A DNA stretch of 64,000 nt from Halopseudomonas maritima. GTDB taxonomy: Bacteria > Pseudomonadota > Gammaproteobacteria > Pseudomonadales > Pseudomonadaceae. A program made the position numbers and the translations under genes. Numbering within the stretch: the stretch's first letter is position 1; each line of letters starts with the position of its first letter. Positions 53,225-62,405 of the stretch are shown in pieces. Location of the stretch: contig NZ_CP079801.1 of the NCBI RefSeq assembly GCF_021545785.1, positions 3,778,001 through 3,842,000 of the forward strand, given 5' to 3'. The notes under the pieces were generated by a model that saw only the letters and a list, made by a program, of their open reading frames with translations, was not told the origin of the DNA and searched no databases.

Positions 53225-53409
53225 CAGTTGGTCCTCACTGAGCATTGTTGTCTTTGTTCACCACGGCTTGGTTCCGCCCACGTGAATACGCCCGCAAAGC
53301 GCAGCGGCCTGAACCTGTCGGAGAAAAACCCCATCCGATGCAAGGTATCTTCAAGCCAGCAGGCGGGTGCTTCATCCTTCACTTGGACTAGATTGCTGCC
53401 GCAAGCACC

Positions 53410-54246
53410 TCAGATGCGGTTGAATTGGTCGATACCCTGCTCCTCGGCAAAGGGCTGGGCGTGTACGGTGCGCTTTTGCCAGCGCCCAGCTTCATCCTGC
53501 TGGACCAGCCAGAGCATCACGGCCGCCGGCAAGCTCGGCGGCGCCGAGCCAACCCCAAGGGCAGCGATCCCGGCGGCACCGATGGTGGCCTGCAGCGCCT
53601 CGGTGGTGACCACGCCAGGGTTGAGGGTGTAGGCACGTACGCCCTGCCCGCCTAACTCGGCCTTAATGACACCAGACAGCCGCGACACGGCCGCTTTTCC
53701 TGCGCCATAGGCATAACCCCAACCGCCCTGCGCCGCCGCCACAGGTGGATTGCTCTCCCCGGCGCCAGAGCTGACATTAATGACCACCCCGCTGCCGCGC
53801 TCGGCCATGTGCGCAGCCAGCACCCGGGTTAGCAATAGCGGGGAAATCAGATAAGCCTGTGCCACCCGCTGCAGGGTCTCTACCTGCAGCTGCATCAGTG
53901 ACACATTGAGATCGCTGCCCTGATAAACAGCATTGTTGACCAGAACGTCGACGCGGCCAGCCTGTGCCAATGCCTCGGTGGCCGCTGCCGCGGCGGAGTC
54001 GCCATCCAGCAGGTCCATGGGCACACACCAGACCTGTCGGCCCAGTTGACGCACTTGCGCAGCCACCTCGTCGAGGCTGCCCGGCAAGGGGTTGCCCTGG
54101 TTGTCCAGCAGCTGATGTGTATTGTCCCGGCTGGCCCCGTGCAGTCGCCCGGCCAGCACCAGATCAAACCCGGCCTGGGCAAACGCCAGCGCCGTTGCTC
54201 GACCGATGCCACGGCTGGCACCGGTCACCATTGCTACTTGAGTCAT
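53410..54246 (-). CDS. Short-chain dehydrogenase/reductase
   Basis: A 278-residue NAD(P)-dependent SDR. The cofactor motif is TGASRGIGRA (9-18), NNA occurs near residue 103, the catalytic Ser lies in NVSSGAGES and the catalytic Tyr-Lys in YAYGAGKAA. An insertion after residue 35 (HGASRDNTHQLLDNQGN) is longer than usual and is common in SDRs annotated as hydroxysteroid or multifunctional dehydrogenases. Located between a LuxR gene and the KshA-like oxygenase, it may act on a hydroxysteroid; the actual substrate is unknown. Confidence 0.88.
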   Translation of the reverse strand: MTQVAMVTGASRGIGRATALAFAQAGFDLVLAGRLHGASRDNTHQLLDNQGNPLPGSLDEVAAQVRQLGRQVWCVPMDLLDGDSAAAAATEALAQAGRVDVLVNNAVYQGSDLNVSLMQLQVETLQRVAQAYLISPLLLTRVLAAHMAERGSGVVINVSSGAGESNPPVAAAQGGWGYAYGAGKAAVSRLSGVIKAELGGQGVRAYTLNPGVVTTEALQATIGAAGIAALGVGSAPPSLPAAVMLWLVQQDEAGRWQKRTVHAQPFAEEQGIDQFNRI

Positions 54247-54329
54247 CGCTACTCCACCCTGTTGTGACTACCCCATGGTGGTGTGAGCAATAAGCAAACT
54301 CATCGTTGCTTTGGACTAGCCGGTGTCGA

Positions 54330-55577
54330 TTAGTGAGTGCGCAGGGATCGCAGCTCAGGACGGGGTGTTAGCGCTGGCTTGGCCGCCAGCGGCATGACCT
54401 TGCCCTTGCCCAGCGAGACCACACTGTTGAGCATTACCCGCACCAGTTCGGCTTGGCGCCGTACACCGGTCTTCGAGAAGATCGCGCGCAGGTGGGCGCG
54501 GGCGGTGTTGCGCATGATGCCAAGATTTTCGGCAGCTTCCTCCAACGATAGGCCGTTCGCCAATTCCAGAGCCAGCGCGGTTTCCGCCGGGGTGAAGTTG
54601 AACAGTTCCTTGGTCACCCGGTTGTCGGCCTGCGACCGACCGACTGAATCGCGGATGTACATGATGACGGTCGGGCGGCCCTTGCCTTCGGCCCAGTCCG
54701 AGACCGGCAGTGCTTCGACCACCACGCCCAGACTGACCTCGCCGGACGGCCGCGCAATTGACAGCGCCTCTCGGCCCTCACCGGGTAGCTCGCCAGACTG
54801 CTGCTCCAGCGTGTCACGGATCAGCTTGTGAAGCTCACGGTTATCGCTCGGGTAGCTGGCCTCCAGTCGCGTGCCGACCAGCTTGATGCCATCGGCCTGC
54901 GCGAGCATCTGCCGCGCGACGTCGTTGAGCTGCAATACACAGCCGGTTTCATCCAATACCAGGGTGGCAACCGACAAGCGGTTGATGGCCTCGGCGTAGA
55001 CCGAGCCTAGTGACTCGCTGCGCCCCAGCAGGTTGTGAACATGGAGAGAGCGGCGCAAATGCGGCAACAACCGGTTGCACATAGCCTTGTCGCTGGGGTT
55101 GAAGGCCGGCTGGTTATGACTACGTGTGATGCGAATACGCAGCAGCCCGTCTTCCGGGGTAGTAATGTCAGCCCCGAGAATATGATAAACGTCGTTATTC
55201 TTCGCGTAATCGGTGTAATAGGCGTTAGCTTCCCACTCGCTTTGACTCATCACGTCATCGATGGTGAAGCTGGCGTCGGCTGGCATATGGGAGAAGGGGC
55301 TATCGTTGTGGAAGTAGTCGAAATAGCGTACGGTGCCGCTACCCTCGACCTCCCCAGCTACCAGCATCAGGGCGATATTTTCGACGCCCGGGATACGCAG
55401 AATCAGGGTGGCGTAGTTGGCGCTGAAAAGACGGCGCAACTGCTCCACCGCTTCGTACAGACGCTGGGCGTCCAGTGCGCCATCGTGGATGCAACTGATC
55501 AGATGATCATAGTGATCAAGGCTCAGGTTAATGCCTTGCAACTCAATGACGTCAGATGCTGTTGTAATTGTATTCAT
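54330..55577 (-). CDS. LuxR-family regulator, copy A
   Basis: A 415-residue regulator. The C-terminal LuxR helix-turn-helix is at about 335-395 (FTPAETALALELANGLSLEEAAENLGIMRNTARAHLRAIFSKTG). The long N-terminal region has no known ligand-binding domain by eye, but contains a PAS-like LVLDETGCVLQLNDVARQML part. It is a paralogue of the next gene, with the last 80 residues nearly identical. Size and domain plan resemble TeiR, the testosterone-inducible LuxR activator of Comamonas, which fits the steroid-type genes around it. ATG 55577 has a GAGGT site. Confidence 0.87.
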   Translation of the reverse strand: MNTITTASDVIELQGINLSLDHYDHLISCIHDGALDAQRLYEAVEQLRRLFSANYATLILRIPGVENIALMLVAGEVEGSGTVRYFDYFHNDSPFSHMPADASFTIDDVMSQSEWEANAYYTDYAKNNDVYHILGADITTPEDGLLRIRITRSHNQPAFNPSDKAMCNRLLPHLRRSLHVHNLLGRSESLGSVYAEAINRLSVATLVLDETGCVLQLNDVARQMLAQADGIKLVGTRLEASYPSDNRELHKLIRDTLEQQSGELPGEGREALSIARPSGEVSLGVVVEALPVSDWAEGKGRPTVIMYIRDSVGRSQADNRVTKELFNFTPAETALALELANGLSLEEAAENLGIMRNTARAHLRAIFSKTGVRRQAELVRVMLNSVVSLGKGKVMPLAAKPALTPRPELRSLRTH

Positions 55578-55753
55578 GACTGTGCGACCTCGGCTGTTCG
55601 GCTGCTCATTGGCAGTCCGGTATTGTTTTTGTTGCGACTTACAGCTGTCTGAGTCAGCTCGCACAGGCCTCCCTACTCGTGCGACAAACTGTCTCAATTT
55701 ACGGCAGTTTTCAGGTACTGAAAACCAGGCTGAACTGCCAATTTCTGTGTCAT

Positions 55754-56956
55754 CTATGACGCTTTGTTACCGTCTTTTGGATTCTCCTCGGACGAGGGCT
55801 CATCGGCCTGCTGGCTAAGAGAGACCACACTGTTGAGCATTAAGCGCACGAGCTCAGTCTGGCGGCGCACCCCGGTTTTCGAGAAGATAGCTCGCAGGTG
55901 CGCCCGTGCGGTGTTGCGGCGAATACCCAGCGAGTTGGCCGCCTCCTCCAGCGACAGTCCATTGGCCAGCTCCATGGCCAGCGCCGACTCAGAGGGGGTA
56001 AAACCAAACACCTGGCGTGTCATGGCGGCGCTGAGCATTGAGCGCCCCACCGCGTCTCGCACATACACCACCACGTGCGGCTGGTCCTGGGCGTCCTCCC
56101 ACTCATGATCAGGTACTGGCTCGATCAGCAGGCCGAGACTCACCTGGCCTGATGGCCTAGCCACCGACAGCGCCTCAGCCAGTGCGGTCTGCTCGCGTTC
56201 GCTGCTCAGGGCACTACGCAATGCCTGGTACAACCTGCGGTTGTCGCCGGGATAACTTGCCTCCAGACGGCCACCAACGATCTTTAGGCCGTCGGCAGCT
56301 CGCAGCATGTCGCGTGCTGTCTGGTTCGCCTCGACAATGCAGCCATTGGCATCAAGTACCAGGGTGGCAATCGCTAGCCGGCCAATGGCTTGAGAGTACA
56401 GCGCGTTAAGCGACTCTTTGTGGCCAATCAGACTGTGGATGTGCAGGGCTCGGGTCATATGGGGAATCAGCGAGCTGCACAGCAGTTTTTCTGCCCGGCT
56501 GAAATCATTGGTGCCCTTGGGCCGGGTAATGCGAAAACGAAACACGCCGCCGGCCGGCACCACCAGATCAACGCCCATGACGTGATACACCTGCTGCGGT
56601 ACACAATGGCGCTGGTAGTAGTCGGAGGCTTCCCAGCTGGCGTAGCTCATCAGATCGGTGACCGTGAACACCCGGTTGGTTGGGCAGTTCACAAAGGGAG
56701 TCTGCGAATGCGGGTAGGCGATATAACTGAAGCTGCCCTCGCCTTCGATATCTCCGCTGACCACCATCAGCCCCTGCTCACTATCTTGCGGAGCACGGAT
56801 AATCAGGGTTACGTAATTGGCCCGGAACAGCTCGCGCACATGACTGAGGTATCGGCTCCAGCTGTGGTCATCAATGGCTGCGTCATACAGCTCACCCAGC
56901 AGCGAGTCATAGACCGGCGCCTGGGCCGCCAGCAGCTTGTCGACATCGGGCGTCAT
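55754..56956 (-). CDS. LuxR-family regulator, copy B
   Basis: A 400-residue paralogue of copy A: shared blocks are LFRANYVTLIIR near residue 45, IATLVLDANGCIVEANQTARDMLRAADGLKIVGGRLEASYPGDNR, and the LuxR domain FTPSESALAMELANGLSLEEAANSLGIRRNTARAHLRAIFSKTG. It starts one base after the RND transporter stop, so it is cotranscribed with it. The tandem pair could respond to two related ligands or form heterodimers. No quorum-sensing autoinducer domain is present. Confidence 0.87.
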   Translation of the reverse strand: MTPDVDKLLAAQAPVYDSLLGELYDAAIDDHSWSRYLSHVRELFRANYVTLIIRAPQDSEQGLMVVSGDIEGEGSFSYIAYPHSQTPFVNCPTNRVFTVTDLMSYASWEASDYYQRHCVPQQVYHVMGVDLVVPAGGVFRFRITRPKGTNDFSRAEKLLCSSLIPHMTRALHIHSLIGHKESLNALYSQAIGRLAIATLVLDANGCIVEANQTARDMLRAADGLKIVGGRLEASYPGDNRRLYQALRSALSSEREQTALAEALSVARPSGQVSLGLLIEPVPDHEWEDAQDQPHVVVYVRDAVGRSMLSAAMTRQVFGFTPSESALAMELANGLSLEEAANSLGIRRNTARAHLRAIFSKTGVRRQTELVRLMLNSVVSLSQQADEPSSEENPKDGNKAS

Positions 56957-56957
56957 C

Positions 56958-59348
56958 TTAGCCTCGCCCCGCTCCGACCAGCTCCCTGGTCACCACCGCA
57001 CGCCGCTTCACCAGAGGCTTGCTGCGCTGGAACCAGGCCGCGAGGCCGGGTAGTAGGAAAATCGCACCGAACACATTGACCAGGAACATAAAGGCCAGTA
57101 ACACGCCCATATCGGCCTGAAACTTCAGCGGTGCAAAAATCCAGGTACCCACACCAACCGACATGGTGACCGCGGTAAACAGCGCTGCGGTGCCTCTTTG
57201 GCACATTGCCTCGTAGAAGGCGTTTCGCAGATCCTTGCCGGCTTTGAGCTCATGCTGCATACGCTCGTACAGATAGATGCCGTAATCCACCCCCACCCCC
57301 ACGCCCAGCGCCATTACCGGCAGGGTGGCAACTTTCAGCCCAATACCGAACAGGGCCATCACCGCGCTGCACAGGGTGGCAACAATCGCCAACGGAATCA
57401 GGATACACAGCACCGCTCGGCCGCTGCGGAAGGTCACCCAGCAAAACAGCGCGACAGCCAGCAACAGCGAGCCATGCATTTGTGCCTCGGCCTGCTGAAC
57501 CGCTTCATTGGAAGCCGCCATGACACCAACGTTGCCACCCGCCAAATGGAAGCGCAGCTTGGGTTCGTCAATATTGGCAATGATGTGCTCCACCTGGTCG
57601 ACAACATGGGCAATGGTGTCACCTTCATGATCATTGAGAAAAAGCAGCATCTGCATGGTCTGGCAGCCGTCAATCACCAGCCCGTTGGCTGCCGAATAGG
57701 CACGTGAGCCGGCCATCAAGCCACGGGATGAGCCGGGGATCGCAGCCCAGCGCGGGTTGCCCTCGTTGTTGCCGGCAATCGACACCTTGCCCATGCCCGC
57801 CACGCTTTGGGTCGAGTTAACTCCTTTGATGCTGCGCGCATGGAAATCCAGCTCTTCGACCGCACGCATCACGTCCGGATCCAGGCAGGCCTCCTCGATG
57901 TCGGTATCCATATAGATAGCCAACACATCCAGGCCAATCGAATAGCTTTGCGTGATCCGCAGGTTATCCAGGTTATAGCGTGCCGACTGCCGTAGTTCAG
58001 GCGCACCTACACCTACATCACCAACAATCAGATCGCGGCTCTTCCAGGCACCGCCAACCAGCAATACCAGGCTGATGGCAAAAACCACCACGGCCGGGCC
58101 GGGCGTTGCCAGCACAGACAAGCGCCACCACAAGCGGTGCTTTTCACCATTTTGGCGGTGGTGTGCCGCCCAGGCGCGACGGTCTAGCTTCAGATAGGAC
58201 AAAACAATCGGCAGCAGCATTTTGTTGGAGAAAATCATCAGCAGGCCGCCGATACAGGCCGAGATGCCCAGTTCACGCACAATCGGAATATCGATCAGCA
58301 TGATCACGCCAAAGCCCAGAGCGTTGGTCACCAGGGCCAGGGCGCCGGGAATGAATATCTTGCAGCAGGCGCTGTGCGCCGCGCTCATGGAATCCAGCCC
58401 GTTGAACAGCTCCTGTTTCCAGGCATTGGTCATCTGTACGGCATGGGATACGCCAATGGAAAAGATCAGGAACGGCACCAGAATCGACATGGGATCAATG
58501 CCCATGCCAATCAACGGCAGAATACCCAGCAGCCAAACCACCGGAATCAGCGCCACAACCAGCGCAACCACCGTCTGCACCAGCGAGCGTGAGTAGACCC
58601 ACAACAGCAGTGCGGTAATTACAAAGGCAATGACAAAAAAACCGATCACCTCCATCAAGCCGGCAATCACATCTCCGACCAGCTTGGAAAAGCCGACGAT
58701 GTTGACTTCGATATTCTTGCTCTCGTACTTCGCGCGGATTGCCTCCAGTTGGCGCGCGATTTCCTCGTAGGAAACCCGCTCGCCCGTGGCCGGGTTAAAC
58801 TCCTGTAGCTCCGCATTGACGATGGCGGCGCTCAGGTCGTTGGCCACCAGGCGGCCGATTTCCCCTGAACGAGCCGCGTTATTGCGCACTTGCTCCAGGT
58901 CTTCGGGGCTGCCACTAAACTGCGGCGGGATCACCACATCACCAACAAAGCCTTCTTCGGAGATCTCGACGTAGCGCACATCCGGGGTAAACAGCGAGCG
59001 CACACTCGCCCGACGTACGCCGGGAATGAAGAACACCTCATCAGTGACCTGACGCAGTACCTCAAGAAACTCGGGGTTGTAGATATCCCCCTCACCCAGC
59101 CAGTTGACGCCGACCAAAATGGTATTGGCACCCGTAAAGGTCTCGCTGTACTGCAGATAATTTTCCATGTAGGGGTGGCTGGCCGGAATCTGCTTGTTGA
59201 ACCCCGGGTCCAGGCGAATCTGCAGCGCGCTGTAGCCCAGGCCGAGCGTGACCAGCATAAATACGGCCAGGAAAGTTTTACGGTGATTCATCAGCAGGTC
59301 GGCGAAGCCCGCGACCCAGCGATCCAACAGTCGAACGTGGCTGGTCAT
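56958..59348 (-). CDS. RND superfamily (MMPL/HpnN-type) transporter
   Basis: A 796-residue inner-membrane transporter with 12 predicted helices in two halves and two large periplasmic loops (about 40-220 and 430-630). The first membrane block has VVALIPVVWLLGILPLIGMGIDPMSILVPFLIFSIGVSHAVQM, the second VMALGVGVGVDYGIYLYERMQHE, the sterol-sensing/MMPL signature, with acidic residues in helices 4 and 10. No adaptor or outer-membrane partner gene is nearby. MMPL/HpnN-type proteins move lipids, hopanoids or sterol-like molecules. Its neighbour upstream is a YCF48-like protein, downstream the LuxR pair. Confidence 0.9.
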   Translation of the reverse strand: MTSHVRLLDRWVAGFADLLMNHRKTFLAVFMLVTLGLGYSALQIRLDPGFNKQIPASHPYMENYLQYSETFTGANTILVGVNWLGEGDIYNPEFLEVLRQVTDEVFFIPGVRRASVRSLFTPDVRYVEISEEGFVGDVVIPPQFSGSPEDLEQVRNNAARSGEIGRLVANDLSAAIVNAELQEFNPATGERVSYEEIARQLEAIRAKYESKNIEVNIVGFSKLVGDVIAGLMEVIGFFVIAFVITALLLWVYSRSLVQTVVALVVALIPVVWLLGILPLIGMGIDPMSILVPFLIFSIGVSHAVQMTNAWKQELFNGLDSMSAAHSACCKIFIPGALALVTNALGFGVIMLIDIPIVRELGISACIGGLLMIFSNKMLLPIVLSYLKLDRRAWAAHHRQNGEKHRLWWRLSVLATPGPAVVVFAISLVLLVGGAWKSRDLIVGDVGVGAPELRQSARYNLDNLRITQSYSIGLDVLAIYMDTDIEEACLDPDVMRAVEELDFHARSIKGVNSTQSVAGMGKVSIAGNNEGNPRWAAIPGSSRGLMAGSRAYSAANGLVIDGCQTMQMLLFLNDHEGDTIAHVVDQVEHIIANIDEPKLRFHLAGGNVGVMAASNEAVQQAEAQMHGSLLLAVALFCWVTFRSGRAVLCILIPLAIVATLCSAVMALFGIGLKVATLPVMALGVGVGVDYGIYLYERMQHELKAGKDLRNAFYEAMCQRGTAALFTAVTMSVGVGTWIFAPLKFQADMGVLLAFMFLVNVFGAIFLLPGLAAWFQRSKPLVKRRAVVTRELVGAGRG

Positions 59349-59357
59349 AACAACCCC

Positions 59358-60329
59358 TTATTGGCCGAGATAGGCAAGATAATCGCGGTCGCGTTGCTGC
59401 AAACCGTACTGTCCGGCGACAAAAAACTCGCTATTGGGTAACACCACCGCCGAGGTCAAGGTGCCCAGGCCGCGCAAGAACCCAAGGTCCTGCAACTCGC
59501 CGTCGCGACCGAGTGCAACATAGGCGCCGCCGGTGCCGACAATCACGACTCCCTTGGCATCACTGGCGTGGCCGTACAGCGGCAACTGGTGCGGCAACTC
59601 GACTTGTGCCCAACTGCTGCCGTCATCACGGGAAACAAACACATGGCCGCGCATGCCGTAAGCCACCCAATTGCTGTCGCGCAGGTGTGCAACGCCAAAC
59701 AGCGAGCCACGGTAGAAGGGCTCGATCAGCTCCCATTGCTGGCCGCCGTCTTCGCTGCGCATCACCAGCCCCATCTCGCCAACCAGCAGCTGCATGCGCT
59801 CGCCATCACCAGCCATGTCATTCAGATGTTCGCCGTGGATGTCCAGCTCGACCGGTGACCAGGTCTGGCCGCGATCATTGGATTTGAAGAAACGGCCAAA
59901 GCTGCCGTAGGCAAAAATCTGCTTACCGTCAGCGCTCCAGGTGCCCATCAGCGGTTCACCCACTTCCTTGTCGTGCATGATTGGGGTCCAGCTATCGCCC
60001 CCGTCTTCGCTGCGCAGCATCAGCTCGTCATGCCCCACTGCGAGCAGCAGCTCACCGCCCAGCCAGCTGACACCCGTCAGGGTGACGGGCAGTTGCTGAT
60101 CGTTATGGGTTTCGCGCCAGGTGTCGCCGTCGTCGTCGCTAACAATGATGGTGCCGCGCTCGCCGACCGCGACCATGCGATCATTAAAGTGCACCAGATC
60201 GTTGAACTGAACCCGCGCAAGATCCATATCCAGCTCACCGGCAGCGCCGTCGTGACGAGGTGAGAAGGCATAGAACACCAGCGCGGCGACCACTAGGCAG
60301 AAGGAGTAACTGATCAATTTGCTCATCAT
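59358..60329 (-). CDS. YCF48/BNR beta-propeller protein with membrane anchor
   Basis: A 323-residue protein with one N-terminal hydrophobic anchor (KLISYSFCLVVAALVFYAF) and about six BNR/YCF48 blades, each with a S-x-D-x-G-x-x-W element (VSDDDGDTWRE, SEDGGDSWTP, SNDRGQTWSP, SEDGGQQWEL, SRDDGSSWAQ). YCF48 itself is a photosystem II assembly factor; the bacterial relatives of unknown role are often next to RND/MMPL transporters in terpenoid- or steroid-degrading gammaproteobacteria, as here (nine bases from the RND gene). It is likely a periplasmic partner of the transporter. ATG 60329 follows AGGACC. Confidence 0.85.
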   Translation of the reverse strand: MMSKLISYSFCLVVAALVFYAFSPRHDGAAGELDMDLARVQFNDLVHFNDRMVAVGERGTIIVSDDDGDTWRETHNDQQLPVTLTGVSWLGGELLLAVGHDELMLRSEDGGDSWTPIMHDKEVGEPLMGTWSADGKQIFAYGSFGRFFKSNDRGQTWSPVELDIHGEHLNDMAGDGERMQLLVGEMGLVMRSEDGGQQWELIEPFYRGSLFGVAHLRDSNWVAYGMRGHVFVSRDDGSSWAQVELPHQLPLYGHASDAKGVVIVGTGGAYVALGRDGELQDLGFLRGLGTLTSAVVLPNSEFFVAGQYGLQQRDRDYLAYLGQ

Positions 60330-60697
60330 GCGGTCCTGCGTGTCGGGCTCCGGCGGAGCCACTGTTGTTGTTATTGCGCGTTGCATTTGTCCCTCAGCGA
60401 GACACTTGCAGCAGCCTTGGTAGGGATATTCAGGCAGGCGCCCCAGACCAACATCGTCCAAACGGCTTACGTCATCGGTCGACTTGACCGCGCGCTCTGG
60501 GGCAAGGCTTGGACGCAGAAAAGCGCAGGCCCGCATGATGCGGGCCTGGGTAGAGTTGGTGCGGGCCCTGACGCCCAGCCGGACTCGCCGGCAGGGGTGG
60601 AGCGGCAGCGCGCAATCCTCCGCACGAAGGCGGCCACGCGCAGCAAGGGAGACAACCACCTTGGTGTGGCGGTAGAAAGCGCTACCCAACCGACGGA
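60330..60697. other. Intergenic region between the thiolase and YCF48 genes
   Basis: This 368-base gap holds the terminator of the upstream operon (60516-60548) and must contain the promoter of the YCF48-RND-LuxR run between about 60330 and 60515. No gene or repeat was recognised in it; reading frames here are short and of poor codon use. Confidence 0.5.
60516..60548 (-). terminator. Terminator after the thiolase operon
   Basis: On the minus strand a nine-bp GC-rich stem (CAGGCCCGC pairing with GCGGGCCTG, loop of five) is followed shortly by CGCTTTTC, a T-run. It marks the end of the acyl-CoA dehydrogenase / IpdF-like / MaoC / thiolase transcript. Confidence 0.75.
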
Positions 60698-61900
60698 TCA
60701 GTCCAGCTCGAAGAGCCCCGCAGCCCCCATGCCGCCGCCGATACACATGGATACCACCACATAACGAACACCACGGCGGCGTCCTTCCAGCAGCGCGTGG
60801 CCAACCATGCGCGCGCCGCTCATGCCAAACGGGTGGCCAATGGAAATAGCACCACCATTGACGTTGAGTCGCTCATTCGGGATGCCAAGCGCATCGCGGC
60901 AGTACAACACCTGACTGGCGAAGGCCTCATTGATCTCCCACAGGCCAATGTCCTCGACCTTGAGATCGAAGCGTTTGAGCAACTGGGGGATAGCGTAGAC
61001 CGGGCCGATCCCCATCTCGTCCGGCTTACAGCCGGCCACCGCGATACCGCGATAGGTGCCAAGCGGCTTGAGGCCGCGCTTGTCGGCTTCGGCACGGCTC
61101 ATAAGCAGACAGGCCGCCGCGCCGTCAGAGAACTGCGAGGCATTACCCGCGGTGATATGTTCACCTTGGGCAACCCACTGACCGTCTTTCCAAACCGGCG
61201 GCAGTGACTCAAGCCCTTCCAGCGTGGTGCTCGGGCGATTGCACTCGTCGCGATCGGCAGTAACCTGCTCGTGACCTGCCGGTTTGCCTTCCTTGTCGAA
61301 CAGCTGCTTACTGGCTGTCAGCGGCACGATTTCATCGGCGAACAAACCGGCCTGCTGGGCGGCAGCGGTGCGTTGCTGGCTTTGCAGGGCATAGGCATCC
61401 TGCTCGGCGCGACTGATGCCGTAACGTGCCGCAACAATTTCAGCGGTTTCGATCATCGGAATGTAAGCAGTCGGCATGACCTCCAGCACGGCTTCGGAGC
61501 GCGCGCGGTGAGCGTTCTTGTGCTTGGTCTGGGTCAGCGACAGCGATTCAACCCCGCCGCCGATGGCAATATCCAGCTCACCGGTCATGATCGCCTTGGC
61601 CGCCTCACCCACCGCCATCAGACCGGACGCGCACATGCGATCCAGCGCCATACCGGGCACGGCATCGCCAAGGCCGCCGGTGTAGGCGCACAGGCGGCCG
61701 ATGTTGTAGCCCTGGGTGCCCTGTTGCACAGCAGCGCCCATGATCACATCACCTACCTCCTCCGGCTTGATACCGGCGCGCTCAACCACCGCACGGACCA
61801 CGTGGCCGCCGAGCACCGGCGCTTCAGTGTCATTGAAGGAGCCTCGGAAGGACTTGGTCAGCGCGGTACGCGCAACGGAAACAATAACGGCATCTTGCAT
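60698..61900 (-). CDS. Thiolase (acetyl-CoA acyltransferase)
   Basis: A 400-residue thiolase of the degradative type. The nucleophilic Cys90 is in LDRMCASGLMA; the second active-site elements are NEAFASQ, the His in GGAISIGHPFGMSG and the Cys in VSMCIGGGMGAAGLFE. It cleaves a 3-oxoacyl-CoA with CoA to acetyl-CoA or a longer acyl-CoA. As the last gene of the acyl-CoA dehydrogenase / dehydrogenase / MaoC operon it completes a beta-oxidation set. In steroid degraders this place is taken by FadA6-type thiolases of ring C/D breakdown; fatty-acid thiolase is the alternative. Confidence 0.92.
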   Translation of the reverse strand: MQDAVIVSVARTALTKSFRGSFNDTEAPVLGGHVVRAVVERAGIKPEEVGDVIMGAAVQQGTQGYNIGRLCAYTGGLGDAVPGMALDRMCASGLMAVGEAAKAIMTGELDIAIGGGVESLSLTQTKHKNAHRARSEAVLEVMPTAYIPMIETAEIVAARYGISRAEQDAYALQSQQRTAAAQQAGLFADEIVPLTASKQLFDKEGKPAGHEQVTADRDECNRPSTTLEGLESLPPVWKDGQWVAQGEHITAGNASQFSDGAAACLLMSRAEADKRGLKPLGTYRGIAVAGCKPDEMGIGPVYAIPQLLKRFDLKVEDIGLWEINEAFASQVLYCRDALGIPNERLNVNGGAISIGHPFGMSGARMVGHALLEGRRRGVRYVVVSMCIGGGMGAAGLFELD

Positions 61901-61912
61901 GTTGTCAGCTCC

Positions 61913-62383
61913 TCAGACAGCGGGATTGAAGGTGTAGCGGCTGATGGTGTCGACGACGCAGCCGGGGCGGTCACTGCCCTCGACCTCAACAGTCACCCGC
62001 ACCACGACCTGCACGGCACCGTTGGCCAGGGTTTCCACTCCGGTGATTTCACCGGCGCCGCGGATACGTGCACCAACGCGCACCGGCGCCGGGAATCGCA
62101 CGCGGTCGCAGCCATAGTTGACGCCCATTTGCAGGTTCTCGACCCGCATCAGCTGGGGCAGGAAATAGTTCACCAGTGACAGAGTCAGGTAGCCGTGGGC
62201 GATGGTGCCACCGAACGGGCCCTTGGCGGCCTTCTCGGGATCAACGTGAATCCACTGGTGGTCACCGGTTGCATCGGCAAACTGGTCGACCCGGGGCTGC
62301 TCGATACGCAGCCAGTCGGTGGCGCCCAGCGATTGGCCGACGGCGGCTTGCAGCGTCGCCGCCGAGGAAAATACGGTAGTCAT
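61913..62383 (-). CDS. MaoC-family dehydratase
   Basis: A 156-residue hot-dog-fold enzyme of the R-specific enoyl-CoA hydratase type. The hydratase motif is DQFADATGDHQWIHVDPEKA (about 33-52), giving the catalytic Asp and His, followed by FGGTIAHGYLTLSLV, typical of the family. It adds water to an enoyl-CoA in beta-oxidation. It is 12 bases before the thiolase gene and 22 after the IpdF-like gene. The substrate is probably the same ring-derived CoA ester handled by the neighbours. Confidence 0.93.
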   Translation of the reverse strand: MTTVFSSAATLQAAVGQSLGATDWLRIEQPRVDQFADATGDHQWIHVDPEKAAKGPFGGTIAHGYLTLSLVNYFLPQLMRVENLQMGVNYGCDRVRFPAPVRVGARIRGAGEITGVETLANGAVQVVVRVTVEVEGSDRPGCVVDTISRYTFNPAV

Positions 62384-62405
62384 TGCTGTACTCCTGAAAG
62401 CGCGC

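Noticed and set aside
60330..60746. Extended start of the YCF48-like gene across the intergenic region
   Set aside because: It includes the terminator hairpin, and ATG 60329 directly precedes the membrane anchor with a ribosome site.
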